Below, one piece after another: positions 18,493-28,995 of a DNA stretch of 64,000 nucleotides (positions are counted from its first letter, which is position 1; each line of letters opens with the position of its first letter). Source of the stretch: Erythrobacter sp. Alg231-14 (GTDB lineage Bacteria > Pseudomonadota > Alphaproteobacteria > Sphingomonadales > Sphingomonadaceae); the NCBI RefSeq assembly GCF_900149685.1, contig NZ_LT702999.1, positions 2,852,001 through 2,916,000 of the forward strand. Direction: 5' to 3'. The position numbers and the translations under genes are program-made. The notes below the pieces were generated by a model. The model ran no database searches. It was not told the DNA's origin and saw only the letters and a list, made by a program, of their open reading frames with translations.

Positions 18493-19284
18493 ATGGCCGA
18501 ATATGAATCAATCCGCGTGGAGCGTGTGGGAGGCGTCGCCAAGCTGACGCTGAACAAACCTGAGCGGTTGAACGCTTGTGCGCCGCAGATGGCGGATGAG
18601 ATTTTCGATGCGATCCGCGATTTGGGTGACGCACGCGCCTTGTTGATTGCGGGCGAAGGTCGCGCATTTTGTTCTGGCGCCGATTTATCCGGCGGCCGCA
18701 GCGGCGATTCCGCTGTGTCTGGCGGGGACCGTTCGTACACAGTGCTCCAACAAAGCTATAACCCGATGATGGCCGCGCTTTGGAAATTGCCGATCCCGGT
18801 CGTAACCGCCGTGAACGGCCCGGCGGCAGGGATTGGTTGTTCAATCGCCCTTGCCGGGGATTTCGTCATCGCCGGTAAAAGCGGCTATTTCCTTCAGGCA
18901 TTCGTTAATATCGGCCTTGTGCCCGATGGCGGGTCAAGCTGGATGCTGCCGCGCCTCGCCGGACTGGCGCATGCAACCCGCATGATGATGTTGGGTGAAC
19001 GCATCCACGGTGAAGAAGCTGAGCGCATTGGATTGATCACGAAATGCGTTGAAGACGACGCACTCGCTGATGAAGCCAACGCTCTGGCCGAAAAACTCGC
19101 TGCCGGCCCAACGGTCGCCTTGGCAAAGATGAAAGCCAATCTGCGCGGTGGATTGCAGACCGATTTCACCACCGCACTTCAAAACGAAGCCGAAGGCCAA
19201 CGCATCGCCGGTTCCACCGAAGACGCTGCGGAAGGCGGTCGATCCTTCCTAGAAAAACGCAAGCCGGTCTTTAAAGGCCGCTAA
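18493..19284 (+). CDS. Enoyl-CoA hydratase/isomerase family protein
   Basis: The 263-residue crotonase-fold protein has the usual length. The oxyanion-hole segments are visible: GRAFCSGADLSG near residue 60 and VNGPAAGIGCSIAL near 110. The catalytic loop reads FVNIGLVPDGGSSWMLPRLAG, with Asp at the position used by PaaG-like isomerases or hydratases instead of the second Glu of classical crotonase. The true start is the ATG at 18493 (MAEYESIRVERVGG), preceded by GGGAG; the open frame extends upstream without a better start. It probably acts in fatty acid or phenylacetate-type beta-oxidation; the substrate is not determinable. The acyl-CoA dehydrogenase gene converges on it with a 4-bp gap. 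Confidence 0.88.
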   Translation: MAEYESIRVERVGGVAKLTLNKPERLNACAPQMADEIFDAIRDLGDARALLIAGEGRAFCSGADLSGGRSGDSAVSGGDRSYTVLQQSYNPMMAALWKLPIPVVTAVNGPAAGIGCSIALAGDFVIAGKSGYFLQAFVNIGLVPDGGSSWMLPRLAGLAHATRMMMLGERIHGEEAERIGLITKCVEDDALADEANALAEKLAAGPTVALAKMKANLRGGLQTDFTTALQNEAEGQRIAGSTEDAAEGGRSFLEKRKPVFKGR

Positions 19285-19288
19285 TCCG

Positions 19289-20947
19289 TTATGATTTCGG
19301 CGCGGCCTGCACACCAGAGAGCAGGCCGCGTCCAATCACTTGTGCCTGAATTTCTCCTGCACCTTCAAAAATGTTGAGGATACGCGCGTCGCACAAAACG
19401 CGACTAATCTCATATTCAAGAGCGTATCCATTGCCGCCATGAACCTGCAACGCGTTGTCGGCGTTGCTCCACGCGGTTCGCGCGGCCAGCAATTTTGCCA
19501 TTCCCGCTTCGATATCGCACCGTTCGCCCTTATCCTTATGCCGTGCCGCCGAATAGGTTAGCTCTCGCGCCATAACGATCTCAGTCGCCATCAACGCGAT
19601 TTTGTCCGAAACACGCGGAAAGGCGAGCAGGTTTTTCCCAAACTGCTTGCGCTCCAATGCATATTTCAATGCCAAATCAAACGCATTCCAAGCCACACCG
19701 ATGGCGCGTGCCGCCGTTTGAATCCGGGCCCCTTCGAATGTTCGCATCAATTGTTTGAAGCCTTGCCCTTGGACACCGCCCAACAATCCATCGCTGGAAA
19801 CAGCAAACCCATCAAAGCCTAAGGCGTATTCCTTCATCCCGCGATAGCCCAACACCTCGATCTCGCTGCCATCTATCCCCGCATCGGGGAAAGGGTTGGC
19901 ATCATCGCCGCGCGTTTTTGTGGCAAGCAACATCGACAACCCGCCATATCCCGGCGTGTCCGGATCGGTCCGGCACAACACCGTCATCAAATCCGCCCGC
20001 GCAGCATGCGTGATCCACGTCTTTGCCCCAGTGATGGTCCAACTGCCGTCTGCATTTGATACGCCACGCGTCCGCACCGATGCCAGATCTGAGCCGGTGT
20101 CGGGTTCGGTGAAAACGGCCGTCGGCAATATTGACCCATCGGCAATCTTGGGAAGTAGTCTCGCCTTTTGTTCGGGGGTGCCATTTTCCCCGATCAATTC
20201 GCCCGCGATTTCTGAACGAGTGCCTAATGACCCGGCACATATCCATCCGCGCGACAATTCTTCGGAAACAAGGCACATCGCGGTCTTGCCCAACCCGAGG
20301 CCGCCAAATTCCTCGGCAATGCAAACGCCAAAGACGCCCAGTTGCGCCATTTCGTCAACCACTTCGATCGGGATCAAATCATCGGCCAAATGCCATTGAT
20401 GCGCATGCGGTGTGATCCGATCTGCGGTGAAGGCTCGGAACTGATCCCGGATCAAATCCAACGTTTCATCATCAAATGCTTCGTCCGGACGCGCACCATC
20501 CGCCAACAATATCGCAAGCTTTGCACGCGTTTCGGCGGTGTTGCCTTCGGTCAAGAAACGTCGCGTTGCGGCGTCATCTCGCAATGCATTTGCTGCGGGC
20601 TCGACCCCCATTTCGGAAGGGCGCAAATACTCGCTTGCGCTCATTGCCAAGGCGCTGACCAATTGCTGGCAATATTCGCCGACGCCAATGCGCAGGGTCA
20701 ATTCATCCACTTCGGAAAAGCGGCCCGTCTTTTGCGCCCGCGCACCCCAATCGGCGACCGCTTCCAACGATGCGACCACTGTTCCGATCCACGCCAATCC
20801 GTGCACCTGACGTTGATGTGTTTCGATCAAGGCGGCTTCGGGCTTGCCATTGGGCGCAACGATCCGTGCGGTGGTCTCGCGCACAGCATCGAGGTAAGTT
20901 TGGGTGGCGGCGCAGACTTGTTGCGCCAAAGAAATCCATTCGCTCAT
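19289..20947 (-). CDS. Acyl-CoA dehydrogenase family protein
   Basis: The product of about 552 residues is longer than a standard 380-residue acyl-CoA dehydrogenase. An extra N-terminal helical region of about 150 residues precedes the catalytic part. The FAD/substrate core shows [28 protein letters not shown] and the C-terminal [12 protein letters not shown] and [18 protein letters not shown] followed by [11 protein letters not shown], whose Glu matches the family's catalytic base position. I use the ATG at 20947; an ATG at 20968 is possible. The protein oxidises an acyl-CoA at C2-C3 with electron transfer flavoprotein as acceptor. It lies 88 bp after the TIGR03084 gene on the same strand, suggesting one operon. 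Confidence 0.88.
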   Translation of the reverse strand: MSEWISLAQQVCAATQTYLDAVRETTARIVAPNGKPEAALIETHQRQVHGLAWIGTVVASLEAVADWGARAQKTGRFSEVDELTLRIGVGEYCQQLVSALAMSASEYLRPSEMGVEPAANALRDDAATRRFLTEGNTAETRAKLAILLADGARPDEAFDDETLDLIRDQFRAFTADRITPHAHQWHLADDLIPIEVVDEMAQLGVFGVCIAEEFGGLGLGKTAMCLVSEELSRGWICAGSLGTRSEIAGELIGENGTPEQKARLLPKIADGSILPTAVFTEPDTGSDLASVRTRGVSNADGSWTITGAKTWITHAARADLMTVLCRTDPDTPGYGGLSMLLATKTRGDDANPFPDAGIDGSEIEVLGYRGMKEYALGFDGFAVSSDGLLGGVQGQGFKQLMRTFEGARIQTAARAIGVAWNAFDLALKYALERKQFGKNLLAFPRVSDKIALMATEIVMARELTYSAARHKDKGERCDIEAGMAKLLAARTAWSNADNALQVHGGNGYALEYEISRVLCDARILNIFEGAGEIQAQVIGRGLLSGVQAAPKS

Positions 20948-21035
20948 ACCACTGCCGTAGCGGGGCATCTGATCGAGTTGAAGCGGATTATGATCAGAAC
21001 AGTCAAACCTTGTCAGTTATGACAGGGAAAGCAGC

Positions 21036-21845
21036 TTAAGCTGAGTTTTTGGCTCTTGCGCCGGGCGGTGGCGGGTCTTGCGGTGGCCCCGCAAAACACT
21101 GTGCCACATCCATCCATCGGGTCGCGTTGGGCCCGGTTACTGTCAACGCAGTGTCGCCAATATTGCGACATTGCGTGACGACCTGACAAAATTCGGTCGC
21201 CGATCCCTCAATCCGTTCCGATCCGGCTGCACCATCACCGGACCCTTCGCCAAAGGTCCGGACAACGCCAGATGGCATGGTCATGACCAATTGCGGCACC
21301 GGTTGAGGCACTTCTTCGGATCGATTGATAAAGGTCCATCCATACGTGTTGAGGCCTAGGACTACGATGTTTGCAATGGCGTCGCTGTCGCTGCGATCGG
21401 CGCCCAGTTCATCATAAATTGCCTGAGCATGCGACCATGTCTCCATTAATCGCGCTGTGATCGATGATCGTGCGCTCATGCTCGGGCCCGCCCATGCAAC
21501 CCGCTGTTTGGGATCAACCGCGCGAAAGGCGTCGGCCAATTCTGGGTAGAATTCACGCCAAGCCGCCAACAACGCACGCCCGCTGAGATCGCCCGTCTGT
21601 TCGCTTTCAAAAATCCGAAAATTCAACCCGCGTGACGCCGCGACTGATTTCATGAAATCTCCAAACCCATCGGGGTCTTGCAAAGAGGTCAGAGCGGCGC
21701 GGTTCCAAACATGCAAATGGCGCAGAATCTCATCTATGCTCCATCCCTTAAACCCCGTGGTTCGCGCGAAATCCTTATCATCCAAATCGGCCAATAGATC
21801 ATTCAGTTGATCACAAATCGAACGAAAATCTTCGGCCTGTTGCAT
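21036..21845 (-). CDS. TIGR03084 family (DinB/mycothiol-maleylpyruvate isomerase-like) metal-binding protein
   Basis: The 269-residue protein has an N-terminal four-helix DinB-like domain: FRSICDQLNDLLADLDDKDF, GWSIDEILRHLHVWNRAAL with a His pair, and a third His in METWSHAQAIYDELG, giving the three-His metal site of this fold. A C-terminal beta domain follows (VMTMPSGVVRTFGEG, MDVAQCFAGPPQDPP). This arrangement and the FAGPP ending are characteristic of the TIGR03084 family, of unknown activity. The start at 21845 has GGAGAA about 10 nt upstream; the frame is open further upstream to 21926. It precedes the acyl-CoA dehydrogenase gene, so a link to acyl-CoA degradation is plausible. Confidence 0.85.
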   Translation of the reverse strand: MQQAEDFRSICDQLNDLLADLDDKDFARTTGFKGWSIDEILRHLHVWNRAALTSLQDPDGFGDFMKSVAASRGLNFRIFESEQTGDLSGRALLAAWREFYPELADAFRAVDPKQRVAWAGPSMSARSSITARLMETWSHAQAIYDELGADRSDSDAIANIVVLGLNTYGWTFINRSEEVPQPVPQLVMTMPSGVVRTFGEGSGDGAAGSERIEGSATEFCQVVTQCRNIGDTALTVTGPNATRWMDVAQCFAGPPQDPPPPGARAKNSA

Positions 21846-22141
21846 CGCGCGTTCTCCATTACATGCCTGCAATTGCTGCCCTACATTGTGTTGCGGGGCA
21901 AGTTGATTGGCTATGGGGCAACTCACTATGAGCGATTATCGTTGCGCGTGACGCCACAAATAAGCTAGTGGCGCGGCCAATCGGGGCATGATGCTCCTAT
22001 GGGCCGCAAACGCGCCCATTTTGCTCAGTTTTTGACGCCGGACTTTTGCAGATTTTAGCATTGGTCAACGCGCTCATCCGCAACCGCCTAATTCCCGTCG
22101 CCGCTGATAATGCGCGGCCGCACCAACATTGAAAGCGTCCC

Positions 22142-24115
22142 ATGACCTTTGCCGACCTTCCCCCTCGCCTTCGCGATGCCTTGGCAGAACGCGAATATTC
22201 CCAGCCCACCGACGTTCAGGCCGCAGTCCTTGAGAGCGAAGCTCTGGGCCGTGACTTGATCGTTTCTGCCCAAACCGGCTCTGGTAAAACGGTCGCATTT
22301 GGCCTCGCCATGACCGCCGAATTGTTGAACGACGAAGGCACCGTACGCCATGCCGAGGGTCCTTTGGCGCTCATCATCGCTCCAACCCGCGAATTGGCGT
22401 TGCAGGTTAGCCGCGAATTGGCTTGGCTTTACGGCGCAACGGGCGCTCGCGTCGCGACCTGTGTTGGCGGCATGAACCCATCGCAAGAACGCAAAGTGCT
22501 GCGTTCAGGCGCCACCATAGTTGTCGGCACGCCGGGCCGCTTGCGCGACCATCTGGAACGCGGCGCATTGGACCTTTCGGCATTGGCTGCCGTCGTGTTG
22601 GACGAAGCGGACGAGATGCTCGATATGGGCTTTCGCGATGAATTGGAGGCGATCCTGGATGCCGCGCCGGAAAACCGCCGCACGCTTCTCTTCTCCGCCA
22701 CAATGCCACGCCCAATCGAAGCGTTGGCGCAGCGTTATCAGAACAACGCCTTGCGCATTGCGACGGTGGACAAAGGGCGCAGTCACGAAGACATTTCCTA
22801 TCAGGCCGTAACCGTTTCTCCGCCTGAAGTAGAAAATGCAGTGGTGAACCTGCTCCGCTTCCACGAAGCGGAAACCGCCATCCTATTTTGCGCCACGCGT
22901 GAAAGCGTCCGGCGTCTTCACGCGACATTGCAAGAGCGCGGGTTCAGCGTCGTTGCCCTATCGGGCGAACACTCTCAGCAGGAACGCAACCATGCGTTGC
23001 AAGCATTGCGGGACCGGCGCGCGCGCGTCTGCGTGGCCACCGATGTCGCCGCACGCGGGATCGATTTGCCGTCTTTGAGTTTGGTCGTGCACGTCGAAAT
23101 TCCACGTGACGCCGAAACATTGCAGCATCGCTCCGGTCGGACCGGCCGCGCCGGTAAGAAAGGTACGGCCGTTTTGATTGTGCCTTTCCCCCGCCGCAAA
23201 CGGGTTGAAAGCATGCTGCGCCGGGCCAGCATCAAAGCGCTTTGGACTGATGCGCCTGATCGCGAAGCCATTATGGCGCAAGATCGGGAACGCTTGCTCG
23301 AAAAGCTAATGGAGCCGGTAGAAGTCACCGATGGCGACCGCGAACTGGCGGAAAAATTGATGGCTCACAAAAGCCCTGCCGAATTGGCCGCGATGTTGGT
23401 TCACGCGCATCGATCAAAAATGCCCGCGCCCGAAGATCTGATGCCCAACACACCGGAAGCGCGACGCGAAGCCCAAAAAGAGAGGCATCGCCCCGGTTTC
23501 GAAGACACCGTTTGGTTCCGCATGGACATTGGACGCCAACAAAACGCTGATCCGCGCTGGATCTTGCCGCTCTTGTGTCGGCGCGGTCATGTGACCCGTA
23601 ATGAAATCGGTGCGATCCGCATCGGTGCCAACGAAACTCATTTTCAGATCCCGCGCACAATTGCTGATAAGTTCGCCGATGCGACGCAACGCACTGCCGG
23701 CACTGAAAGCGAGGAAGAAACCATCCGCTTTGAAGTGTCCGCCGAAGGTCCGCGTGTGGCCGCGCGTCAGAATCGCAAAGGCCGAACAGATCACAAAAGC
23801 CGCCCGCGCCCACCCGGCGTCAAGGTGCAACCATCGCGCGGCAGCGATGGCAAGAAACCAGGCAAGAAACATTTCAATAAATCAGGCGGTCCATCCGGAA
23901 AATTCGGCGGTAAATCCGACGGACGGCCAGAAGGACGACACGAAGGACGCAACGATGGCAGATCCGAGGGTCGGCCCGAAGGAAAACCATTCAAAAAGAA
24001 GCCCGGAGGCAAGTTTGCCCCCAAAGGTGATCGCAAAGACCGCGGCAAGCCGGGCTCGTTCAAGAAATCCGGCAAGAAATCCGGGGCGCCAAAGGATCCG
24101 TTCAAGCAAAGCTAA
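22142..24115 (+). CDS. DEAD-box ATP-dependent RNA helicase with long basic tail
   Basis: The 657-residue protein has all helicase motifs in order: AQTGSGKT (I), PTRELALQ (Ia), TPGRLRDH (Ib), DEAD (II, VLDEADEMLDMG), SAT (III), then VCVATDVAARGIDLP (V) and HRSGRTGRAG (VI). A DbpA/CsdA-type RNA-binding region follows near residues 450-530 (FRMDIGRQQNADPRWILPLL). The final 120 residues are low complexity, rich in Lys, Gly and Arg with imperfect GRPEGR/GRNDGR repeats, a probable disordered RNA-binding tail. It probably unwinds rRNA or mRNA structure in ribosome assembly or cold adaptation. No strong ribosome binding site precedes the ATG. It is monocistronic, with 296 bp of gene-free DNA before it in which I see nothing distinctive. 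Confidence 0.93.
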   Translation: MTFADLPPRLRDALAEREYSQPTDVQAAVLESEALGRDLIVSAQTGSGKTVAFGLAMTAELLNDEGTVRHAEGPLALIIAPTRELALQVSRELAWLYGATGARVATCVGGMNPSQERKVLRSGATIVVGTPGRLRDHLERGALDLSALAAVVLDEADEMLDMGFRDELEAILDAAPENRRTLLFSATMPRPIEALAQRYQNNALRIATVDKGRSHEDISYQAVTVSPPEVENAVVNLLRFHEAETAILFCATRESVRRLHATLQERGFSVVALSGEHSQQERNHALQALRDRRARVCVATDVAARGIDLPSLSLVVHVEIPRDAETLQHRSGRTGRAGKKGTAVLIVPFPRRKRVESMLRRASIKALWTDAPDREAIMAQDRERLLEKLMEPVEVTDGDRELAEKLMAHKSPAELAAMLVHAHRSKMPAPEDLMPNTPEARREAQKERHRPGFEDTVWFRMDIGRQQNADPRWILPLLCRRGHVTRNEIGAIRIGANETHFQIPRTIADKFADATQRTAGTESEEETIRFEVSAEGPRVAARQNRKGRTDHKSRPRPPGVKVQPSRGSDGKKPGKKHFNKSGGPSGKFGGKSDGRPEGRHEGRNDGRSEGRPEGKPFKKKPGGKFAPKGDRKDRGKPGSFKKSGKKSGAPKDPFKQS

Positions 24116-24322
24116 GCTGGAGACGCATCCAGCGGGCATATTGAACGACGTAAAGTGACCCCAACGGTCTAAGTACAATCACGTTGAAAACCGACACCGT
24201 TGCTTTGGCGGTTGCGGCGTATGGCGCGTTGCACTTGAAAATCCGACACCATGCCCCCTCACTCAGATGTTTGGCGGTGAGAACAATTGCTGTTGGATTG
24301 GGTGAATGGGACCAGCTTCGCG

Positions 24323-25609
24323 ATGCAGCGACGGATTGCCTGTCATGATGTCAGAATGGGGATGTTCATCACCGGCTTTGGTGGCTCGTGGTTTGATCAC
24401 CCTTTTTGGCGCGGGCAATTCCTATTGGACAATGCGAACGACGTGGATCGGGTTAGGAACGCCAATCTGCCATTTGTTTTTATCGACATTGATAAAGGTA
24501 TCGGTCCGGCAGACGACAAAGACGGTGGCCACACCGACAACGGCATAGTTGGCATCGGCGACAACGCACACGATCGTTGGACCGGTCACAATGCATCCCA
24601 ATCTGGATTGAGGCGCAATTCCAGGCCCACCCCGCCCCGCACCGAACACCAAAGCCGCGAGGCTGCACGTCTGCTGCATCGATCCAAAGACGCAATGCGC
24701 AATGTCTTTGATGATGCGCGCTTGGGGTGCGCCATTCACGCCCCGATTATCACAGGCGTGGTGGAGGATGTTATCGACGCGATCACGTTGGAATCTCAGG
24801 TTTTTCTAACCGTCGCGCGGCTCAAAAACAAAGACGATTACACCTATTTGCATTCCGTCGCAGTGTGCGCGTTGATGGTGTCGGTTGGGCGATATCTGAA
24901 TTTGGATCAGGGCTTCATCCGCGATCTCGGCATGGCTGGCCTGTTGCATGATGTCGGCAAGATGGCCGTTCCCGACGCGATCTTAAACAAGCAAGGCGCG
25001 TTGTCGGATGATGAATTCAAGGTGGTCCGGAAGCACCCTGAAAAGGGGCATCAATTGCTGTTGGATTCCGCGGGAATTTGCGACGCGGCGCTGGACGTTT
25101 GTCGCCATCACCATGAACGAATGGACGGGACCGGCTATCCCGATGGGTTGAACAACGAAACACTTTCTTTCGCGGCGCGATTGGGGGCGATCTGCGACAT
25201 CTACGATGCCCTCACATCAAACCGCGCCTACAAAAGAGCATGGACCCCGCACAAAGCCATTACAGAAATGAGCAAGTGGAACGGCCATCTAGACCGGCGC
25301 ATTCTTGCCAGCTTTGTGCAAGCGATCGCAATGTACCCAACCGGCCTATTGGTGACTTTGTCCAGCAATCGGTTGGCCATTCTACTGGGCAACGACACTG
25401 GTCGAGAGAAGCCATTCGCGATCGCTTTCACAGATCCCGAACACGTTGAATTGGACGCGTTGGAAAAAGTAGCCATCGGCAAAGCCCAAGCTTCCGAGAC
25501 GATTGTGAGCATCGAAGACGCCGATGCATGCACGATCAACCATTGGCAGGAATTGAGCGCCTATGCTGAGAACGGCGATTGGCGCAGCGTCGGTTTGACC
25601 ATCGCTTAA
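24323..25609 (+). CDS. HD-GYP domain c-di-GMP phosphodiesterase with DUF3391
   Basis: The 428-residue cytoplasmic protein degrades cyclic di-GMP. The first 60 residues are a DUF3391 domain (VRMGMFITGFGGSWFDHPFW), and the central part holds the HD-GYP catalytic core: LLHDVGKMAVPDAILNKQGAL, VRKHPEKGHQLL, HHHERMDGTGYPDGL and ICDIYDALTSNRAYK. All expected metal-ligand His and Asp residues and the GYP triplet are intact, so activity is likely. I use the ATG at 24323; a TTG at 24287 would add 12 residues. Its lowering of c-di-GMP would be expected to affect matrix production encoded elsewhere in the window, but no direct link is visible. It ends 4 bp inside the convergent symporter gene. Confidence 0.9.
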   Translation: MQRRIACHDVRMGMFITGFGGSWFDHPFWRGQFLLDNANDVDRVRNANLPFVFIDIDKGIGPADDKDGGHTDNGIVGIGDNAHDRWTGHNASQSGLRRNSRPTPPRTEHQSREAARLLHRSKDAMRNVFDDARLGCAIHAPIITGVVEDVIDAITLESQVFLTVARLKNKDDYTYLHSVAVCALMVSVGRYLNLDQGFIRDLGMAGLLHDVGKMAVPDAILNKQGALSDDEFKVVRKHPEKGHQLLLDSAGICDAALDVCRHHHERMDGTGYPDGLNNETLSFAARLGAICDIYDALTSNRAYKRAWTPHKAITEMSKWNGHLDRRILASFVQAIAMYPTGLLVTLSSNRLAILLGNDTGREKPFAIAFTDPEHVELDALEKVAIGKAQASETIVSIEDADACTINHWQELSAYAENGDWRSVGLTIA

Positions 25610-27063
25610 GAAACGGCTTTGCGTTCCGCCAACCGTTCCAATGCGGCTTCGTGCTTGGCGCGATCGATGTCGTAAAAACTGACGATGGCGATCACGGTCA
25701 TAAACAAGGTCAAGATCACCGGCACATAAACCGCGCCCAACATCCAGATCGTGTCTTCGCTCAAATCGCCTTGCTGTGCCCCTGCCGATAGGCCGACCAC
25801 AGAAAGAACGAAACCGGCGATAACAATGCCGAACCCTTCGCCGAATTTGCGCATGAATGTGGCTGCGGCAAAAAACAGCCCTTCGGATCGATTACCCGTC
25901 TGATCTTCTGCTTGTTCCACCAAATCCGCCATCATGGATGCAGCGAGGATTTGATAACAAATGATCAATCCGACATCGATCGTCTGTGTGATCAGCACAA
26001 TCCAGAATATTTCGGGCGTGCCGTTTTCTGGCAAGACGTCAATCAGCCTTAGGAATATTGGCATTGGGGCGCCGACAAAGGCAATCACCCCGACGATCAA
26101 GGCGCCACGCTTCTTGCCCAACCAACGGGTGACGATTGGGGCCAATGATCCACCTATCATGGCGGAGAAGAACACACCGATCGTGATGGCGCCAACTTGT
26201 TCGGCGCTAAAGCCCCAAAAATAGGTTGTGAAATAGAACACCAATCCTGCCGATAGGCCGCTCGCACTGAATGCGATCAACGATGCAAAGAACAACGCGA
26301 AAAATGACCGACCGGCAATCGTTCTATAGATGTCTTTGAATATCATCTTAAGCGTCAGGTCACGTTTGACGGGTGCCTGCCGCAAATGCGGAATGTAATT
26401 GTGCGTCCCTAATGCGGAGACCAAGATTGCTACAAAAATCACCAATGAGCCGATCAATCCGTACCGGGCATAGGCATCTGGATTGAATTGACCATTTGAC
26501 ACAGACGCCGTCACAAATGCCGGAAATATCACAACAAACGCGATGACGGACATTGCATTGCCACCAACCCAGCCAAAGAAATAGCGGAAGCTTAATATGC
26601 TGCTGCGCTCGTCGTAATCACTCGACAATTCGGGCGCCAACGCCGTGCTGGGTGTTTCGTAAACGGTGATGAATGTCCGAATGACAATCGCGAGGCCGAC
26701 GATGTACCAAAACATCGCCTGATCGCTCCACCCCTCTGGCGGTGTCCAGATGAAGTAGTAACTGATCGCGACCGGCAGCGCGGCGGCGTACATAAACGGA
26801 TGTCGACGTCCCCATTTTGATCGAAAATTGTCCGACCAATATCCGACAACAGGGTCGCTAATCGCATCAAATACCAACGCAACCAGAATGGCCAAACTAA
26901 CCAGCCGCGAATCCACCCCGACAACTTGAGAATAGAAAAGCAACAGGAAGAATTTTAGACCCGCATCCTTCGTCCCATAGGCAACCGAGCCAATGCCATA
27001 GGCCAGCTTTGTCCAAAATGATGGTTTTGTTGAAGCCGACGAGCTTGCCACGGTGTCGTTCAT
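25606..27063 (-). CDS. MFS transporter of the glycoside-pentoside-hexuronide (GPH) symporter type
   Basis: The 485-residue membrane protein has twelve predicted helices. The family signature is visible near residues 70-100 (FDAISDPVVGYWSDNFRSKWGRRHPFM split across a loop), with the DP-x-x-G and RR-x-P-F residues typical of MFS_2/GPH cation symporters. The usual substrates are sugars or glycosides, but the gene follows an amidohydrolase and an S9 peptidase, so a peptide-derived or amide substrate is possible. The gap to the amidohydrolase gene is 57 bp on the same strand. Start ATG at 27063. Confidence 0.85.
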   Translation of the reverse strand: MNDTVASSSASTKPSFWTKLAYGIGSVAYGTKDAGLKFFLLLFYSQVVGVDSRLVSLAILVALVFDAISDPVVGYWSDNFRSKWGRRHPFMYAAALPVAISYYFIWTPPEGWSDQAMFWYIVGLAIVIRTFITVYETPSTALAPELSSDYDERSSILSFRYFFGWVGGNAMSVIAFVVIFPAFVTASVSNGQFNPDAYARYGLIGSLVIFVAILVSALGTHNYIPHLRQAPVKRDLTLKMIFKDIYRTIAGRSFFALFFASLIAFSASGLSAGLVFYFTTYFWGFSAEQVGAITIGVFFSAMIGGSLAPIVTRWLGKKRGALIVGVIAFVGAPMPIFLRLIDVLPENGTPEIFWIVLITQTIDVGLIICYQILAASMMADLVEQAEDQTGNRSEGLFFAAATFMRKFGEGFGIVIAGFVLSVVGLSAGAQQGDLSEDTIWMLGAVYVPVILTLFMTVIAIVSFYDIDRAKHEAALERLAERKAVS

Positions 27064-27120
27064 AGTGTCGCCGTTAAGGCGGTTGCGAAAGCGTGGCGCG
27101 CGGTGACGGTGACGAACAAT

Positions 27121-28869
27121 TTACTCGGCCGCAAACCAGCGTCCTTCGAACACAACGCCCAAAATGCCGACATCGCGCAACGCCTCGGCACCTGCGATGC
27201 GTGGGTCACGGTCCAACACGACAAAGTCAGCCTTCTTACCCGACGCAATGCTGCCCACGCGATCATCCATCCCAATCACTTGAGCGGCCTCGATCGTGAT
27301 CGCTCGCAACGCCTTGTCTAAGCTAACGCGTTCCTGCGGAGCTTTCACATTGCCTGCCAAGGTTTCCCGATTGCTGGCCACCCATGCAAGGTAAAGCGGA
27401 TCAATCGGTGCCATGTTGAAATCGCTGTGCAGGCCAAGCGGAACATTTTTGCGCTCCAGCGATCCAAGCCGGCTCATCTGAGCGGCACGATCCGCGCCCA
27501 GCCCACTTTGCGCATAGGCATCGCCAAGCACGCGGATATAGTTGGGTTGCGCCGACACCATCAATCCCAATCGGGCAATGCGGCGGTTCTGGGCCTCGGT
27601 TGAATATCCCAGATGTTCAAGCACCATACTTTGGCCATTGCGCACGGGCAGGCTTTCAGAAATGCCCAAAACAACGTCGAGCCCTTTGTCGCCGTTCACA
27701 TGGGTGTGCATGTTCCACCCTGCATCCCAAAAACGCCGGGCTTGTTCGGTCAACTCATCGGGCTCTGTAATCCATTTTCCTTCGTGACCATCGCTGTAGC
27801 CCGGCGGGTTCATTTGCATATATTGCGCAAAGAACGCCCCATCTGCGAACAACTTAACCCGATTGGAAAAGAAGAATTTGTCCGATCCATATTCGGATTG
27901 CACTTGAGCCAGCCATTCGTTCGGATCTCCTGTCACCAAAGGAGCGACCGGAATGGCCAATATGCGCGATGGTGTGGAAGGCAGATCATAAAGGCTTTTG
28001 AACAATGGCGCCTCAGCCGCGATCCCGCCAAAGCCGCCAAATGCCAAATCGGCACTGGTCGTGACGCCGTTTTCCAACATCATCTGGCGCATTTCAATCA
28101 GGCCTTGTTGAACCTTCTCAGGAGAGAACAGATACGGGCGCAATTTCCCGATCCCATTGAACAATGCTGTTTCATGGATGATGCCCGTTTCGAAATCGGC
28201 GTGATCCGGATCAATACCGGGCGCGTCGAATTCAGCGGCGAACGCTTCGCTGGTACCGATCTCCAGCAATTCCAATGCCTTGGTGTTGGCAATAATCTCA
28301 TGAAAACTGCGTTGCCAAATCACGACTGCGCGATCAGGGGCAATTTCATCCAGTTTGGTGCGCGTCATATCGCCATGAAATAGTCGATGATGCCCCCATG
28401 TAAGGAACAATTCCTCATCGCTTTCACTCAAAACGGTGCGCAAGCGCGCCTCATATTCTGCTTCGCCGGTGACTGCTGGATATGATTTGCCGGGCAATTC
28501 CCAACTTTCAGGGCTTATGAAAGGGATCGCCAACATCATCACCGTCTGCATCGGGTGAATGTGCGGTTCGACAAAGCCGGGCATGATTGTCTCTGACGCA
28601 AAGCTGCGATCGACCGTCACATTGCGTCGGTCAGTCCATGCCGACAAATCTTCCAGAGTATCCGCAACGCCAAGGATGATACCATCCGATGTCGCCACGA
28701 ATTTCGCCTCTGGATAGCCGGGCTCCATCGTGATGATTGTGGCCGCTTCGTAGACGGTCACATCTTGGTAAGGCAGCGACCCGGGCGATCCGGTATCGGA
28801 TTGAACCTGTGTCGCGCCGACAAACGCCATCGCGACAACGCCGCAAAGGCCCAAAAATTTCTTGATCAT
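27121..28869 (-). CDS. Exported amidohydrolase (YtcJ-like, amidohydrolase family 3)
   Basis: The 582-residue metal-dependent hydrolase has a Sec signal peptide (KKFLGLCGVVAMAFVGATQ), so it acts in the periplasm. The TIM-barrel metal motif is MPGFVEPHIHPMQT with the HxH pair; later ligands are in HTHVNGDKGLDVVL and VLEHLGYSTEAQN; the C-terminal beta domain contains VGSIASGKKADFVVLDRDP. These features match the YtcJ/N-substituted formamide deformylase group, whose true substrates are mostly unknown. The ATG at 28869 is preceded by a purine-rich GGGAGAGGGTGAG. It lies between the S9 peptidase and symporter genes on the same strand. Confidence 0.87.
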   Translation of the reverse strand: MIKKFLGLCGVVAMAFVGATQVQSDTGSPGSLPYQDVTVYEAATIITMEPGYPEAKFVATSDGIILGVADTLEDLSAWTDRRNVTVDRSFASETIMPGFVEPHIHPMQTVMMLAIPFISPESWELPGKSYPAVTGEAEYEARLRTVLSESDEELFLTWGHHRLFHGDMTRTKLDEIAPDRAVVIWQRSFHEIIANTKALELLEIGTSEAFAAEFDAPGIDPDHADFETGIIHETALFNGIGKLRPYLFSPEKVQQGLIEMRQMMLENGVTTSADLAFGGFGGIAAEAPLFKSLYDLPSTPSRILAIPVAPLVTGDPNEWLAQVQSEYGSDKFFFSNRVKLFADGAFFAQYMQMNPPGYSDGHEGKWITEPDELTEQARRFWDAGWNMHTHVNGDKGLDVVLGISESLPVRNGQSMVLEHLGYSTEAQNRRIARLGLMVSAQPNYIRVLGDAYAQSGLGADRAAQMSRLGSLERKNVPLGLHSDFNMAPIDPLYLAWVASNRETLAGNVKAPQERVSLDKALRAITIEAAQVIGMDDRVGSIASGKKADFVVLDRDPRIAGAEALRDVGILGVVFEGRWFAAE

Positions 28870-28995
28870 ACTCACCCTCTCCCGGATCAAGCTATGCGCA
28901 TGTCCCGATCAGAGCAAACTTTGATTTAGAACTGCATCCTCGCCCGAAATGGATCGGGGTAACCGTTGTTGCGCAATACGCCGAAATGCGAAGAC

